DNA of 64,000 bases from the NCBI GenBank assembly GCA_944326585.1, contig CALVEN010000001.1, positions 186,001 through 250,000 on the forward strand, in the 5' to 3' direction. Positions 44,448 through 53,232 of this stretch are shown here, piece by piece. A model generated the notes under the pieces. It was not told the origin of the DNA and made no database searches. It worked only from the letters and a program-made list of their open reading frames with translations. Made by a program: the position numbers and the translations under genes. The stretch is from Candidatus Gastranaerophilales bacterium (lineage in GTDB: Bacteria; Cyanobacteriota; Vampirovibrionia; Gastranaerophilales; Gastranaerophilaceae). Position 1 is the first letter of the stretch. Each line of letters opens with the position of its first letter.

Positions 44448-45569
44448 ATGAAAAATGTCAGACAAACAAATATTAATATGCATCGTGATGCGTGGGTTGA
44501 AATAAATATTGATAATCTTGAACATAATATTAAAGAAATAAAAAAATATGTTCCTGAAGATACAAAGTTATTGGGAGTGGTTAAAGCTGATGCATACGGA
44601 CACGGCGCCGTCATGCTTGCGCCGACTATTCTTGCAAGCGGTATTGATATGCTCGGCGTTGCCTCAATTGATGAAGGGGTTGATTTGCGTAACGCTAAAA
44701 TAAACTGCGATATTCTTGTCCTCGGAGCAGTTCCTGTATGGGCTGTCGAAAGTGCCGTCAAAGCGGATTTGAGTATTTCTATATTTTCAAAAGGTCATAT
44801 TGAAGCATGCAGACAGGCTTACGAAAGAACGGGAATTAAACCTAAAGTCCATATAAAACTTGATACCGGCATGAACAGAATTGGTGTTTCTGAAGATTTT
44901 GCAGTCGAATTTATAAAAGATGTCCAAAGTTGTGGTTTTGTGAATCTTCAAGGAATATTTACCCATCTTGCAATGGCGGAAAGTATTGAAGAAACTCAAA
45001 AACAAATTGATAAGTGGAATAAAATTATTTCTCAAATTGATACAACAGGCTTGTTGCTGCATATTCAAAATACGGCAGGAACAATGAGTTACACAATAAA
45101 CGGAACAAATATGCGCCGTGTCGGGATTGCTCTGTACGGACTGGCTCCCGATTATCCTCCATGTTTAAATCAAAAGCCTGATTTAAAACCTTTGATTTCA
45201 TTAAAAGGTCGTATCGTAAATATTCATACTGCAAAAGACGGTGAAGGCGTCAGTTATTCTTATACGTACAGAGCTCACGGGAATCGTATTATTGCAACTT
45301 TACCGATAGGTTATGCCGACGGGGTTCCGAGGGCACTGTCAAACAGAATTCTCGGGCTGTTAAACGGTCATAAAGTTCCGCAGGTAGGAAATATTACAAT
45401 GGATCAAATGATGTTTGATATAACCGGTGTTGATGCGCAGCTCGGAGATATTATAACACTTTTGGATGAAGAACATTCCGTTGATAATTGGGCAAATATG
45501 CTCGGTACGATTAATTATGAACTTATATGCAGGCTAAAAGTCAGATTGCCGAGAATTTATACGAGGTAG
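44448..45569 (+). CDS. alr: alanine racemase
   Basis: Alr makes D-alanine for peptidoglycan with PLP. The PLP lysine is in LLGVVKADAYGHGA near residue 41, RVGIALYGLAPDY lies in the barrel, and the C-terminal domain has SYSYTYRAHGNRIIATLPIGYADG with the catalytic Tyr. At 373 residues it is full length. ATG 44448 is preceded by TATACT at a 6-nt distance; an upstream TTG at 44430 is in frame but unlikely. The lpd gene starts 2 bases after its stop. Confidence 0.95.
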   Translation: MKNVRQTNINMHRDAWVEINIDNLEHNIKEIKKYVPEDTKLLGVVKADAYGHGAVMLAPTILASGIDMLGVASIDEGVDLRNAKINCDILVLGAVPVWAVESAVKADLSISIFSKGHIEACRQAYERTGIKPKVHIKLDTGMNRIGVSEDFAVEFIKDVQSCGFVNLQGIFTHLAMAESIEETQKQIDKWNKIISQIDTTGLLLHIQNTAGTMSYTINGTNMRRVGIALYGLAPDYPPCLNQKPDLKPLISLKGRIVNIHTAKDGEGVSYSYTYRAHGNRIIATLPIGYADGVPRALSNRILGLLNGHKVPQVGNITMDQMMFDITGVDAQLGDIITLLDEEHSVDNWANMLGTINYELICRLKVRLPRIYTR

Positions 45570-45571
45570 AT

Positions 45572-46825
45572 ATGGAAAAAGATTTTGATTTCGGGATCAT
45601 AGGTTCCGGTCCTGCCGGATATACAGCGGCGTTGAGTGCGGCTTCTTCCGGTAAAAAAGTTGTATTGTTTGAAAAAGATTTGATTGGCGGAGTTTGTCTT
45701 AACCGAGGCTGTATTCCTACAAAAACCATGCTGCATTCTGCGGAAATTTATGAATACATTAATAATTCTCTTGATTTGGGAATTTGTGTGGATAATTGCA
45801 AGGTTGATTTTGCTAAAATTGCCGAAAGAAAACGCGCTGTTGTTGAAAAATTGCGCAACGGTCTTGAACGCTCATTCAAAAATGCTGGTATAACCATAGT
45901 TAACGCTAAAGCGGCAATTCTTGATAAGAACACAATTGAGGCTGACGGAAAAACATACAGCTGCGAACAAATTATTGCCGCTGTCGGTTCAAGCCCGCGT
46001 ATAATCAATGGCATGGAATATGATCATAAATTAATTCTGTCGTCTGATGATGTTTTGGATTTTGAAAATTTGCCTGAAAGTATTGTGATAATCGGCTCCG
46101 GTGCTATCGGTATTGAATTTTCAAGAATTTTGTCGGCTTTTAATGTCGATGTTACGGTCGTTGAAATCGCTCCGAATCTCTTGCCGTTAGCTGATATTGA
46201 AGTTTCAAAACGCGTTGAAAGAATATTCAAGTCAAAAGGAATCAAATTTTATACGAATACCTCCGTTGAAAAAATTGAAAAATCAGACAACCGCGTTCAT
46301 ATAAAACTTTCAAACGGCGAAAATTTAGAGGCGGATTGCACATTGCTTGCTGTCGGGCGAGTCCCGAATGAAGTCGAAAAAGTTGATGGTGTAACATATA
46401 TTGGCGATGCGGCAGGTTCAATTCAGCTTGCACATTTTGCAAGCAAGCAGGCTTTAGAAAAAGTTATCCAAATTCCGTTTGACAAAACGCTTGTTCCGTC
46501 AGTGGTTTACGGTAATCCTGAAATTGCATGGATTGGTAAACGCGAGCAGGATTTGGAATCCGGTACGTATCAAAAAGCCATGATACCGATTTCTGCTCTT
46601 GCAAAATCCCAGTGTGACGGGGCTTTGGATGGTATGATGAAAATTCTCGTACGGGATAATAAGATTATCGGTGCACATATAGTTTCAAAAGAGGCATCAT
46701 CTTTGATACAGCAGCTGGTTATTGCAATGCAGACAAATACCACCGTAGAGGAGCTTAAGGCGGTTTGTTTCGCGCATCCGACATACTCAGAGGGGATTTT
46801 TGAATGTCTTATGAGGTTGCAATAA
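45572..46825 (+). CDS. lpdA: dihydrolipoamide dehydrogenase, short form
   Basis: The FAD-binding GIIGSGPAGYTAAL is at the N terminus and the redox-active disulfide in GGVCLNRGCIPTKTM. The NAD domain has VIIGSGAIGIEFSRIL, and the C-terminal dimer interface has the His-Glu segment CFAHPTYSEGIFE. At 417 residues it is about 40 short of typical E3. The loop between VGRVPN and the second FAD motif (YIGDAAGS) is cut from about 35 to about 10 residues. ATG 45572 follows GAGG. It is coupled to lipA, so it serves a lipoyl enzyme. Confidence 0.92.
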   Translation: MEKDFDFGIIGSGPAGYTAALSAASSGKKVVLFEKDLIGGVCLNRGCIPTKTMLHSAEIYEYINNSLDLGICVDNCKVDFAKIAERKRAVVEKLRNGLERSFKNAGITIVNAKAAILDKNTIEADGKTYSCEQIIAAVGSSPRIINGMEYDHKLILSSDDVLDFENLPESIVIIGSGAIGIEFSRILSAFNVDVTVVEIAPNLLPLADIEVSKRVERIFKSKGIKFYTNTSVEKIEKSDNRVHIKLSNGENLEADCTLLAVGRVPNEVEKVDGVTYIGDAAGSIQLAHFASKQALEKVIQIPFDKTLVPSVVYGNPEIAWIGKREQDLESGTYQKAMIPISALAKSQCDGALDGMMKILVRDNKIIGAHIVSKEASSLIQQLVIAMQTNTTVEELKAVCFAHPTYSEGIFECLMRLQ

Positions 46826-47667
46826 TGCGTCAAAGACTTCCTGAATACCTTAAAAGACCCATAATTGACACCGATAAAACCCGAACCGTCCGAAAAATTT
46901 TAAAAACAAAATGTCTTAATACGGTTTGCGAGAACGCGAGATGCCCGAATAAAAATGAATGTTATTCAAAAAACACCGCAACATTTTTGATTATGGGCAA
47001 TAATTGTACCAGAAACTGCCGTTATTGTAATATTTCCTGCGCAAAACCCGAACCTTTGGATTTGGAAGAACCGGGGCATATTGCGGAAGCTGTTATGGCT
47101 TTGAATTTAAAATATGCTGTTATAACATCCGTCACGCGTGATGATTTGCCCGATGGCGGCGCTCAGCATTTTGCAAATTGTATTTATGAAATCAGAAAGC
47201 TTTCACCTGAGACAAAAATTGAAATTCTTACACCTGATTTTAAAGGCTGCAAAAAGTCTTTAGACATAATTATTAATGCGCATCCGGAAGTTTTTAACCA
47301 TAATATCGAAACGGTCAAGGATCTATTTAAAATTGCAAGACCGCAGGGGAATTATGATACATCTTTAAAAGTTTTAAAGTACGTAAAAGATAACAGCGAT
47401 ATTTTGACTAAATCCGGTTTAATGGTCGGACTTGGAGAAACTGTTGAACAAATTGAATCTACTTTGCATGACTTGCATAATGCGGGTTGTGATATTGTAA
47501 CCATAGGACAATATATCCAGCCGTCAAAAATGCATTTGCCGGTCGCTAAATATTATACGCCGGAAGAATTTAAGGCACTGGAAATGATTGCCCGATCTGC
47601 CGGAATTATGCATTATCAAATCGGACCGTTGGTAAGAAGTTCTTACAAAGCTGCAGAGTTATTTTGA
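46825..47667 (+). CDS. lipA: lipoyl synthase
   Basis: LipA is a radical-SAM enzyme that inserts two sulfurs into protein-bound octanoate. The auxiliary cluster cysteines (CLNTVCENARCPNKNEC) and the SAM-cluster motif CTRNCRYC are both visible, followed by TSVTRDDLPDGGAQHF and the C-terminal RSSYKA. I use ATG 46825, which shares a base with the lpd stop (TAATG), so translation is coupled. 280 residues, full length. No lipB or lipoyl-dependent E2 is in the window. Confidence 0.96.
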   Translation: MRQRLPEYLKRPIIDTDKTRTVRKILKTKCLNTVCENARCPNKNECYSKNTATFLIMGNNCTRNCRYCNISCAKPEPLDLEEPGHIAEAVMALNLKYAVITSVTRDDLPDGGAQHFANCIYEIRKLSPETKIEILTPDFKGCKKSLDIIINAHPEVFNHNIETVKDLFKIARPQGNYDTSLKVLKYVKDNSDILTKSGLMVGLGETVEQIESTLHDLHNAGCDIVTIGQYIQPSKMHLPVAKYYTPEEFKALEMIARSAGIMHYQIGPLVRSSYKAAELF

Positions 47668-47874
47668 TTTCTTTTCTACAATTTTAAATTCGTAGCCAAG
47701 ATAATCCAATAATTCTTGAACCAGTCTGAAGCGGATGCTTCCGGACAGGAACATCTTTGAAAGATTACTCGGGAACGGCACCTTGTGCCCTTCGGCTTTC
47801 ATCTTTTTGAGAACTTTGCTCATGGACTTCCCGTTTCTTACGAGAATGACTTTTATTTCCTCATATATATTCAT
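47659..47874 (-). CDS. small hypothetical protein, possibly DNA-binding
   Basis: The 71-residue protein is basic (MSKVLKKMKAEGHKVPFPSN) and ends with LLDYLGYEFKIVEKKSK, a tail seen in some small HTH proteins. I start at the second of two adjacent ATGs (47874) because TATAAT ends 6 nt before it. It converges on lipA with a 9-base overlap. The HTH assignment is weak; no family is certain. Confidence 0.5.
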   Translation of the reverse strand: MNIYEEIKVILVRNGKSMSKVLKKMKAEGHKVPFPSNLSKMFLSGSIRFRLVQELLDYLGYEFKIVEKKSK

Positions 47875-48051
47875 CATAATATTATATTATTCTATTTTTT
47901 GTTTTTGACAAAAATAACAATATTGATATTAAAATAAATAATTATTTTATTATTTTTAATAATAAAGATTAAGAATAAGTCATTGGTTTATTACACTTGT
48001 TAAGAAAAAATTTTTATGATAGCATATTTTTTATAAAAAGAGGTATATATT

Positions 48052-48711
48052 ATGCAAGCCCGAAGAGCAGCAAGAGAACTGGCATTTATATTATTTTCCC
48101 AGTTTGACAAAAAAATAACCAAATATTCACAAAATGATTTAGAAAATATAATTTTAAAGTCCGTAAGAATCTTAACAAGCAATGCAAGCGATGAGTTAAA
48201 ACTCGCGGTTGGTGCGCTTATTGACATGAAAAATCGTATTGATGATTATGAAGCGGAACATGAAATAAATCTTAACAGACCATTGGAAGTGGCAAATTTA
48301 CCCGTACCGTTGCCGATGACATCTGATATGACAGGTCGTATTGACGAGATGATTGATATTGCGGAAAAAGCGTTACTGGCGTTGGAGATTGCTGAATTTA
48401 CCACGCTTGAATCTCAAAATGACGTTAAAAATTACGCAATTAAGATTGCCGAATTGTTCCAAAAAAATCATGAAGAAGTTGACAAAACCATTCAAAAGTA
48501 TTCAAAGGGCTGGGATATTGACCGTTTGGTAAAAATGGATAAAGATATCTTGAGGATTGCTATTGTTGAACTTTTGTATATAAAAGACGCGCCGATGAAA
48601 GTTGTTGTTGATGAAGCGCTTGAATTGGCGAAAAAATATTCAACTGATGACAGTGCGGCATTTATCAATGGAATTCTGGCAAAAGTTATTATAGATAACG
48701 GATTGAGTTAA
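48052..48711 (+). CDS. nusB: transcription antitermination factor NusB
   Basis: NusB binds boxA RNA with S10 in rRNA antitermination. The N-terminal ARRAARELAFILFSQFD and the C-terminal helical core (WDIDRLVKMDKDILRIAIVELLYIKDAPMKVVVDEALELAKKY, given here as the recognised region from about residue 160, ending ILAKVI) are typical. At 219 residues it is longer than usual, with an inserted acidic stretch at about 60-110. AAGAGG lies upstream of the ATG. It overlaps ftsY by one base (TAATG). Confidence 0.93.
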   Translation: MQARRAARELAFILFSQFDKKITKYSQNDLENIILKSVRILTSNASDELKLAVGALIDMKNRIDDYEAEHEINLNRPLEVANLPVPLPMTSDMTGRIDEMIDIAEKALLALEIAEFTTLESQNDVKNYAIKIAELFQKNHEEVDKTIQKYSKGWDIDRLVKMDKDILRIAIVELLYIKDAPMKVVVDEALELAKKYSTDDSAAFINGILAKVIIDNGLS

Positions 48712-49625
48712 TGTTTAAGTTTTTTTCGGATAGTTTTGATAATTTTAAGAAAAAAATATCAAATACCGCGTCAAATTTAGTCGAAAATGTTGTAAATTCC
48801 GTATCTGAGGAGGAGGAATTTTCGGAATTTGTTCTTGATGATATGGAGGATTTGCTTATAGGAGCTGATTTAGGCGTAAATTATGCAGCGGAACTTGTTG
48901 ATAATCTTCGGGATCAAGATAAAATAAAGCCGTCGGATGTTAAGAATTATTTAAAAAATGAATTTGAAAAAGTTTTACAAGATGCCGGAAACACCGTGCT
49001 TAATTATAAAGACGGTGAATTAAACATTTATTTTATAACGGGGGTTAACGGTGTCGGAAAAACAACATTAATCGGCAAATTGGCATATAAATTTAAAAAT
49101 GAAGGCAAAAAAGTTTTGATAGCTGCGGGTGATACTTTCCGTGCGGCAGCAGAGGAGCAGCTTGATATCTGGTCAAAGCGTGCAGGTGCGGATATTGTAA
49201 GACGCGATAAGGCAGATCCGGCGTCTGTTGTTTATGAAGCTATACAAAAAGCTAAAAATGACCGTTATGATGTAATTCTGGTGGATACAGCCGGTCGTTT
49301 GCAGAATAAATACAATTTAATGGAAGAATTGAAAAAGATTAAATCAGTCATTGATAAAAATGCATCGGAAAATTTGAGGGAGTGCATGCTTGTTTTGGAT
49401 GCAAATACGGGGCAGAACGGTTTGCAGCAGGCAAAAGTTTTTGCAGATGCCGTGAATTTGACCTCTGTTGCTTTAACAAAACTTGACGGTTCAGCAAAGG
49501 GTGCAATAGTTCTGGCAGTTGCAAAGGAGATGAAACTTCCTGTCAAACTTGTCGGCATCGGCGAAAAAATGGAAGATTTGAAGGATTTTAATTCTGACGA
49601 ATTTATTCAAGCCTTGTTTGAATAA
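48711..49625 (+). CDS. ftsY: signal recognition particle receptor FtsY
   Basis: FtsY is the SRP receptor GTPase for co-translational membrane insertion. The G motifs are clear: GVNGVGKTTLIGKLA near residue 115, DTFRAAAEEQL, DTAGRLQNKYNLMEEL, TKLDGSAKGA and the C-terminal GIGEKMEDLKDF. At 304 residues it has a short N-terminal acidic domain. It is coupled to nusB by overlapping stop and start codons. Confidence 0.96.
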   Translation: MFKFFSDSFDNFKKKISNTASNLVENVVNSVSEEEEFSEFVLDDMEDLLIGADLGVNYAAELVDNLRDQDKIKPSDVKNYLKNEFEKVLQDAGNTVLNYKDGELNIYFITGVNGVGKTTLIGKLAYKFKNEGKKVLIAAGDTFRAAAEEQLDIWSKRAGADIVRRDKADPASVVYEAIQKAKNDRYDVILVDTAGRLQNKYNLMEELKKIKSVIDKNASENLRECMLVLDANTGQNGLQQAKVFADAVNLTSVALTKLDGSAKGAIVLAVAKEMKLPVKLVGIGEKMEDLKDFNSDEFIQALFE

Positions 49626-49722
49626 TTTATATAAAAAGTGCCAAAGCATGAGTGAGCAGAGGCTGAAGGTCTTTGCGAAGGCAAAGACCGCAACGCCGTT
49701 TAATGCGAAGAGAGGCACGACA

Positions 49723-50289
49723 CTTTACATAAAAACTATTATAGGCATGTATCAGCATTTTCTTTCTCTTTTTTTGCGAAGAAAAGAGAAAGAAAACGCT
49801 GGCAAAAGAAAGAGAAACACGCAAATAAACTTGCAATCCTATGGATTGCTCAAGCCCTAACGGGCGCACTTTGTGCCGTTGCAGTATTTTATCCCTCGCC
49901 CCCTTGGGGTAGAGGGTGTCACGCAGTGACGGGAGAGGGGCTAAAATCCTGCAATCTCTAACCGCGCCTATAATCACGGCGCGGTTTAACAAAATATTCG
50001 ACCTTAACGGAACGAGCAATCATTACATAACGAGTGGCAAAGCCACAATATCATGTTGACAACAATGGTAAAACTTATTTTGTCTTAGCTAAATAAACAA
50101 AGCGAGCGTTGTCTGAGCGATTGTTTTTTAGATCCCGCAACGAGTGCGGGATGACGTAAAAGCGAGTTTGCGAGCTCAGGCTGAATTATAGTAATGATTA
50201 GCGAGTGCAGTTCCGGTCGAGAGCTTCTTTGGGTACTTTCTTATCGGTATAAGAAAGTAACAACTTCCGATAATAGTTTTTATGTAAAG
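49723..50289. repeat. pair of 20-bp inverted repeats bounding 527 bases
   Basis: Positions 49723-49742 and 50270-50289 are exact reverse complements (core TTTACATAAAAACTATTAT). A third partial copy of the right arm (AGTTTTTATGTAA) is at about 50382-50394. Size and ends are like a non-autonomous element. Confidence 0.7.
49887..49984. repeat. dispersed repeat, copy 2
   Basis: This copy matches 37881-37992, with the same beginning (TTTTATCCCTCGCCCC) and end (TAATCACGGCGCGG). It differs in the hairpin centre (TGTCACGCAGTGACGGG instead of TGTCCGAAGGACAGG), where the palindrome is kept by paired changes. Confidence 0.85.
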
Positions 50290-50418
50290 GGGTAATACTA
50301 ATGCTTGTATTAGTTTACCAATAATCGTATTAAGCGCTTTTACCAATGTCTACACAATATGTTGTCGTGCCTTTGGCACTAGTTTTTATGTAATTTATTT
50401 TTATTTTATAATTTTTTT

Positions 50419-51042
50419 ATGGTAAAGGTTTTAAAAACAGCAACAACAAAATTAAATAATAAAATTGAACTTTTAGGAAACGACAATCATAAAAATATCC
50501 TTGTAATCGGCGTTTTTCACGGGGATGAGCCGCAGGGGAAATTTCTGATTGATGAATATTTAAAAATTAATCCGAATTCGCAGCTTTTATTCATTCCATG
50601 CCTTAATCCTGACGGCATGGCAATTGATACAAGAACAAACTCAAACGGTGTGGATTTAAACAGGAATTTTCCGACAAAAAATTGGGAATTAACAGAAAGG
50701 AACGATTCTTTCGGCGGCGAAATTTCAGCAAGTGAAATTGAGACTAAATTTTTAATTGACGTTATTAATGAATACAAACCAGTTGCCGTATTAACGTTGC
50801 ATGCGCCTTTTAAGGTAGTAAATTATGACGGTCCTGCAGATGAGATTGCAGAAAAAATAGGACGGATAATTTGTTATCCTGTTGCTGCAAGTATAGGTTA
50901 TCCAACCCCCGGAAGCTTTGGCACGTATATGGGTGTGGAACGGAATATCCCGACAATTACCCTTGAATTGGATGAAGAATGCCCGGTTCAGGATTTGATT
51001 GAACCGGTGCATAAGATTTTTGAATTATTTGAGAAAATCTGA
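50419..51042 (+). CDS. M14-family (MpaA-like) zinc carboxypeptidase
   Basis: This short M14 metallopeptidase resembles murein-peptide amidases. The zinc ligands are in FHGDEPQG (His and Glu) and TLHAPF (His); the substrate-binding NPDGMAID and GVDLNRNFPT follow the first; the catalytic Glu is in ITLELDEE near the C terminus. It probably cleaves the gamma-D-glutamyl-diaminopimelate bond of peptidoglycan peptides during recycling; no signal peptide is visible, which fits a cytoplasmic enzyme. 207 residues. TATAAT ends 6 nt before the ATG. Confidence 0.85.
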   Translation: MVKVLKTATTKLNNKIELLGNDNHKNILVIGVFHGDEPQGKFLIDEYLKINPNSQLLFIPCLNPDGMAIDTRTNSNGVDLNRNFPTKNWELTERNDSFGGEISASEIETKFLIDVINEYKPVAVLTLHAPFKVVNYDGPADEIAEKIGRIICYPVAASIGYPTPGSFGTYMGVERNIPTITLELDEECPVQDLIEPVHKIFELFEKI

Positions 51043-51651
51043 TTACCAGAATTTCCACCATGGTTTACTTTGTTTTTCAAAATATTCTGCGGCTTCTTCT
51101 TTAAGACGCTGTTCTTCAGCCAGTTCTTCGTCAGTTCTGATATCAATTCTTAAACGACCTTTTTCGCCTTCGTCGTTAATTACATTGGCAAAAATTATAC
51201 CGGCTTCCGTTGCATCAGCTGCCGGAACAATCTCCGGAACAAATTTTCCGTTTTTATCCGGGAAGTAGCCAATTTCCATTTCATCAAGTTTGTATTCGGA
51301 TTTTGCTTTTTGAAGTTCTTCTTTTGCAACTTCTGCATAGGTTGCACCGTTTAAATCATCACGATCGAGAAAATTATGTTCACCCTTGAAATCGTCGCCG
51401 CGTGCAGCAGCTTTAATTAATGCTGCCTGATAACGGGTTACTTCCATAACATTATCTTCAATAGTCTTTCCGTTTTTGTCGTAAACTTTTCCGTCTCTGA
51501 TTGTCCATTCGGCTTCATTTCCTGTAACTTTTGCATTTTTAAAATTGATTACAAAAGTTTCCTGCGTGTCTTTATTTTTTACCGTAACCGGTGTATATCC
51601 GCCGATATCACCAAATCTTGTTTGTTTAACTACAGTTCCATCTCCGGGCAT
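51043..51651 (-). CDS. hypothetical protein, 202 aa, WW-containing tail
   Basis: The soluble, acidic protein has beta-rich N-terminal sequence (TPVTVKNKDTQETFVINFKN), a central helical part and a Glu-rich helix (EELAEEQRLKEEAAEYFEKQ) ending in SKPWWKFW. AGGAGG precedes the ATG. It abuts the convergent peptidase gene with no space. I do not recognise the family. The DKNGK motifs (two copies) could bind calcium, but this is weak. Confidence 0.6.
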   Translation of the reverse strand: MPGDGTVVKQTRFGDIGGYTPVTVKNKDTQETFVINFKNAKVTGNEAEWTIRDGKVYDKNGKTIEDNVMEVTRYQAALIKAAARGDDFKGEHNFLDRDDLNGATYAEVAKEELQKAKSEYKLDEMEIGYFPDKNGKFVPEIVPAADATEAGIIFANVINDEGEKGRLRIDIRTDEELAEEQRLKEEAAEYFEKQSKPWWKFW

Positions 51652-51777
51652 AGAATATCCTCCTTGTTATTTGTTATATTTTATTAAACAAATTTGTGAC
51701 ATCTAAATTGCTATTAAGTTAAAATAAATTTACAAAAGGTTTATGTTTGTTGTAAAATTAAATAAGAGGACAAACTT

Positions 51778-53151
51778 ATGAAATTGCACAATTCTTATAC
51801 CAATACTGTTGAAGATTTTAAACCAATTGAAGAAAATAAAGTGAAAATGTACGTCTGCGGTCCGACGGTTTACGATTACGCACACCTGGGGCATGCAAGA
51901 TGTTATATTACGTGGGATGTTTTATACAGATATTTAAAATTTAAAGGCTATGACGTCACATATTGCCGGAATGTTACGGATGTTGATGACAAAATTCTTA
52001 AAAAAGCCGAAAAAGAAAACAAAACTCCCGAAGAAGTTTCACAATACTGGTATAAGCAGTTTGAAAATTCCATGAAAGCTTTGAATACTTTAAAGCCTGA
52101 TGTGGAGCCGTTTGCTACGAAAACTCTCGGCGAAATGATATCGATTATAAAAGATTTAATAAAAAACGGCTATGCTTATGAAGCAAACGGCGATGTGTAT
52201 TTCAGGGTTAAAAAATTCCCGCGGTACGGTTATCTTTCAAAACAGCCGATTGATAAGCTTGAAAGCGGTGCAAGGATTGAGGTTGGAGAACATAAAGAAG
52301 ATCCTCTTGATTTTGCATTGTGGAAAAAAGACGAAAAATTCGGTTACAATTCACCGTGGGGTGTGGGACGTCCCGGATGGCATATTGAATGTTCCGCTAT
52401 GAGCCGTAAATATTTGGGTAAAACAATTGATATTCACGCCGGCGGAGCTGATTTGATTTTCCCTCACCATGAAAATGAAATCGCACAATCCGAATGCGCA
52501 AACGGCTGCAAGTTTGTAAATTACTGGCTTCATAACGGTTTTGTGACTATTAATAAAGAAAAAATGTCAAAATCTCTCGGGAATTTCCTGACGATTGACG
52601 ATCTGTTGAAAAAATACGACTCAAATACAATAAGATTTTTTATCCTGACAAACCATTACAGAATGCCCGTCGAGTTTTCGGATGAAGCTTTAGCATCAGC
52701 TCAGGCAGGTGTTAAACGCCTTTTGAATGCAAAACGTACAAAGATTAACGAGGATTTTGATATTACCCAAACAGATGAATACAAAGAATTTGTTGACGCT
52801 ATGGACGATGATTTGAACACATCTAAAGCTCTCGCTGTTTTGTTTGAACTCGCTAATAAAGCAAATAAAGACGATAAAGATGCGTTTACGATTTTGTATA
52901 AACTTGCATCAGTTCTCGGTTTTAGTTTTGAAAAAGCAGAGCTTTCAAAAGAAGAACTTGAAAAAGCCGCAGCCCATGTGTCAGAAGTTCTGGGTGAAAA
53001 ATTTAATTCAATGGATGAACTGATAGAATTCCGTAAAAAAGCCCGTGAGGAAAAGAATTGGGCTGTCGCTGACAAAATCCGTATAGCGCTTGACGAAGTC
53101 GGAATTGTGGTGAAAGATTCCAAAGACGGCACGGTTATAGAATCGAAGTAA
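51778..53151 (+). CDS. cysS: cysteinyl-tRNA synthetase
   Basis: CysS charges tRNA-Cys. The class I HIGH motif is HLGHARCY (near 36), the zinc ligands include the Cys of MYVCGPTVYDYAH, the Cys of HIECSAMS and a HHENEIAQSEC segment, and the KMSKS loop is KMSKSLGNF. At 457 residues it is full length, with the C-terminal anticodon-binding domain present. GAGGA lies upstream of the ATG. Confidence 0.97.
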   Translation: MKLHNSYTNTVEDFKPIEENKVKMYVCGPTVYDYAHLGHARCYITWDVLYRYLKFKGYDVTYCRNVTDVDDKILKKAEKENKTPEEVSQYWYKQFENSMKALNTLKPDVEPFATKTLGEMISIIKDLIKNGYAYEANGDVYFRVKKFPRYGYLSKQPIDKLESGARIEVGEHKEDPLDFALWKKDEKFGYNSPWGVGRPGWHIECSAMSRKYLGKTIDIHAGGADLIFPHHENEIAQSECANGCKFVNYWLHNGFVTINKEKMSKSLGNFLTIDDLLKKYDSNTIRFFILTNHYRMPVEFSDEALASAQAGVKRLLNAKRTKINEDFDITQTDEYKEFVDAMDDDLNTSKALAVLFELANKANKDDKDAFTILYKLASVLGFSFEKAELSKEELEKAAAHVSEVLGEKFNSMDELIEFRKKAREEKNWAVADKIRIALDEVGIVVKDSKDGTVIESK

Positions 53152-53232
53152 TCGGGTTAAAAATTAATAAGATAGTCCGGTATGACAGACGATTGTCGGG
53201 CTGAAAGATTAAACACAGCCTTTGTAAGCAGA

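Larger units (their letters stand above)
49626..50418. other. 793-base gene-free region filled with repeats
   Basis: I see no credible gene here. The region holds a 20-bp perfect inverted repeat (49723-49742 and 50270-50289), a hairpin from TTTCTTTCTCTTTTTTTGCG with AAAGAGAAAGAAA (about 49761-49797), a second copy of the dispersed repeat (49887-49984), the palindrome ATCCCGCA/TGCGGGAT (50133-50153), and a hairpin of ACTTTCTTAT/ATAAGAAAGT (50235-50258). The motif CACGACA/TGTCGTG recurs at both ends. It looks like nested remnants of small mobile repeats. Open frames of 80 and 130 codons here are translations of repeats. Confidence 0.7.

Noticed and set aside
49618-49860. 80-codon open frame on the plus strand after ftsY
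   Set aside because: It translates the hairpin-rich repeat region; composition is unlike the other proteins here.
49627-50019. 130-codon open frame on the minus strand
   Set aside because: It reads through the dispersed repeat and hairpins of the gap, has no ribosome binding site and no recognisable protein features.
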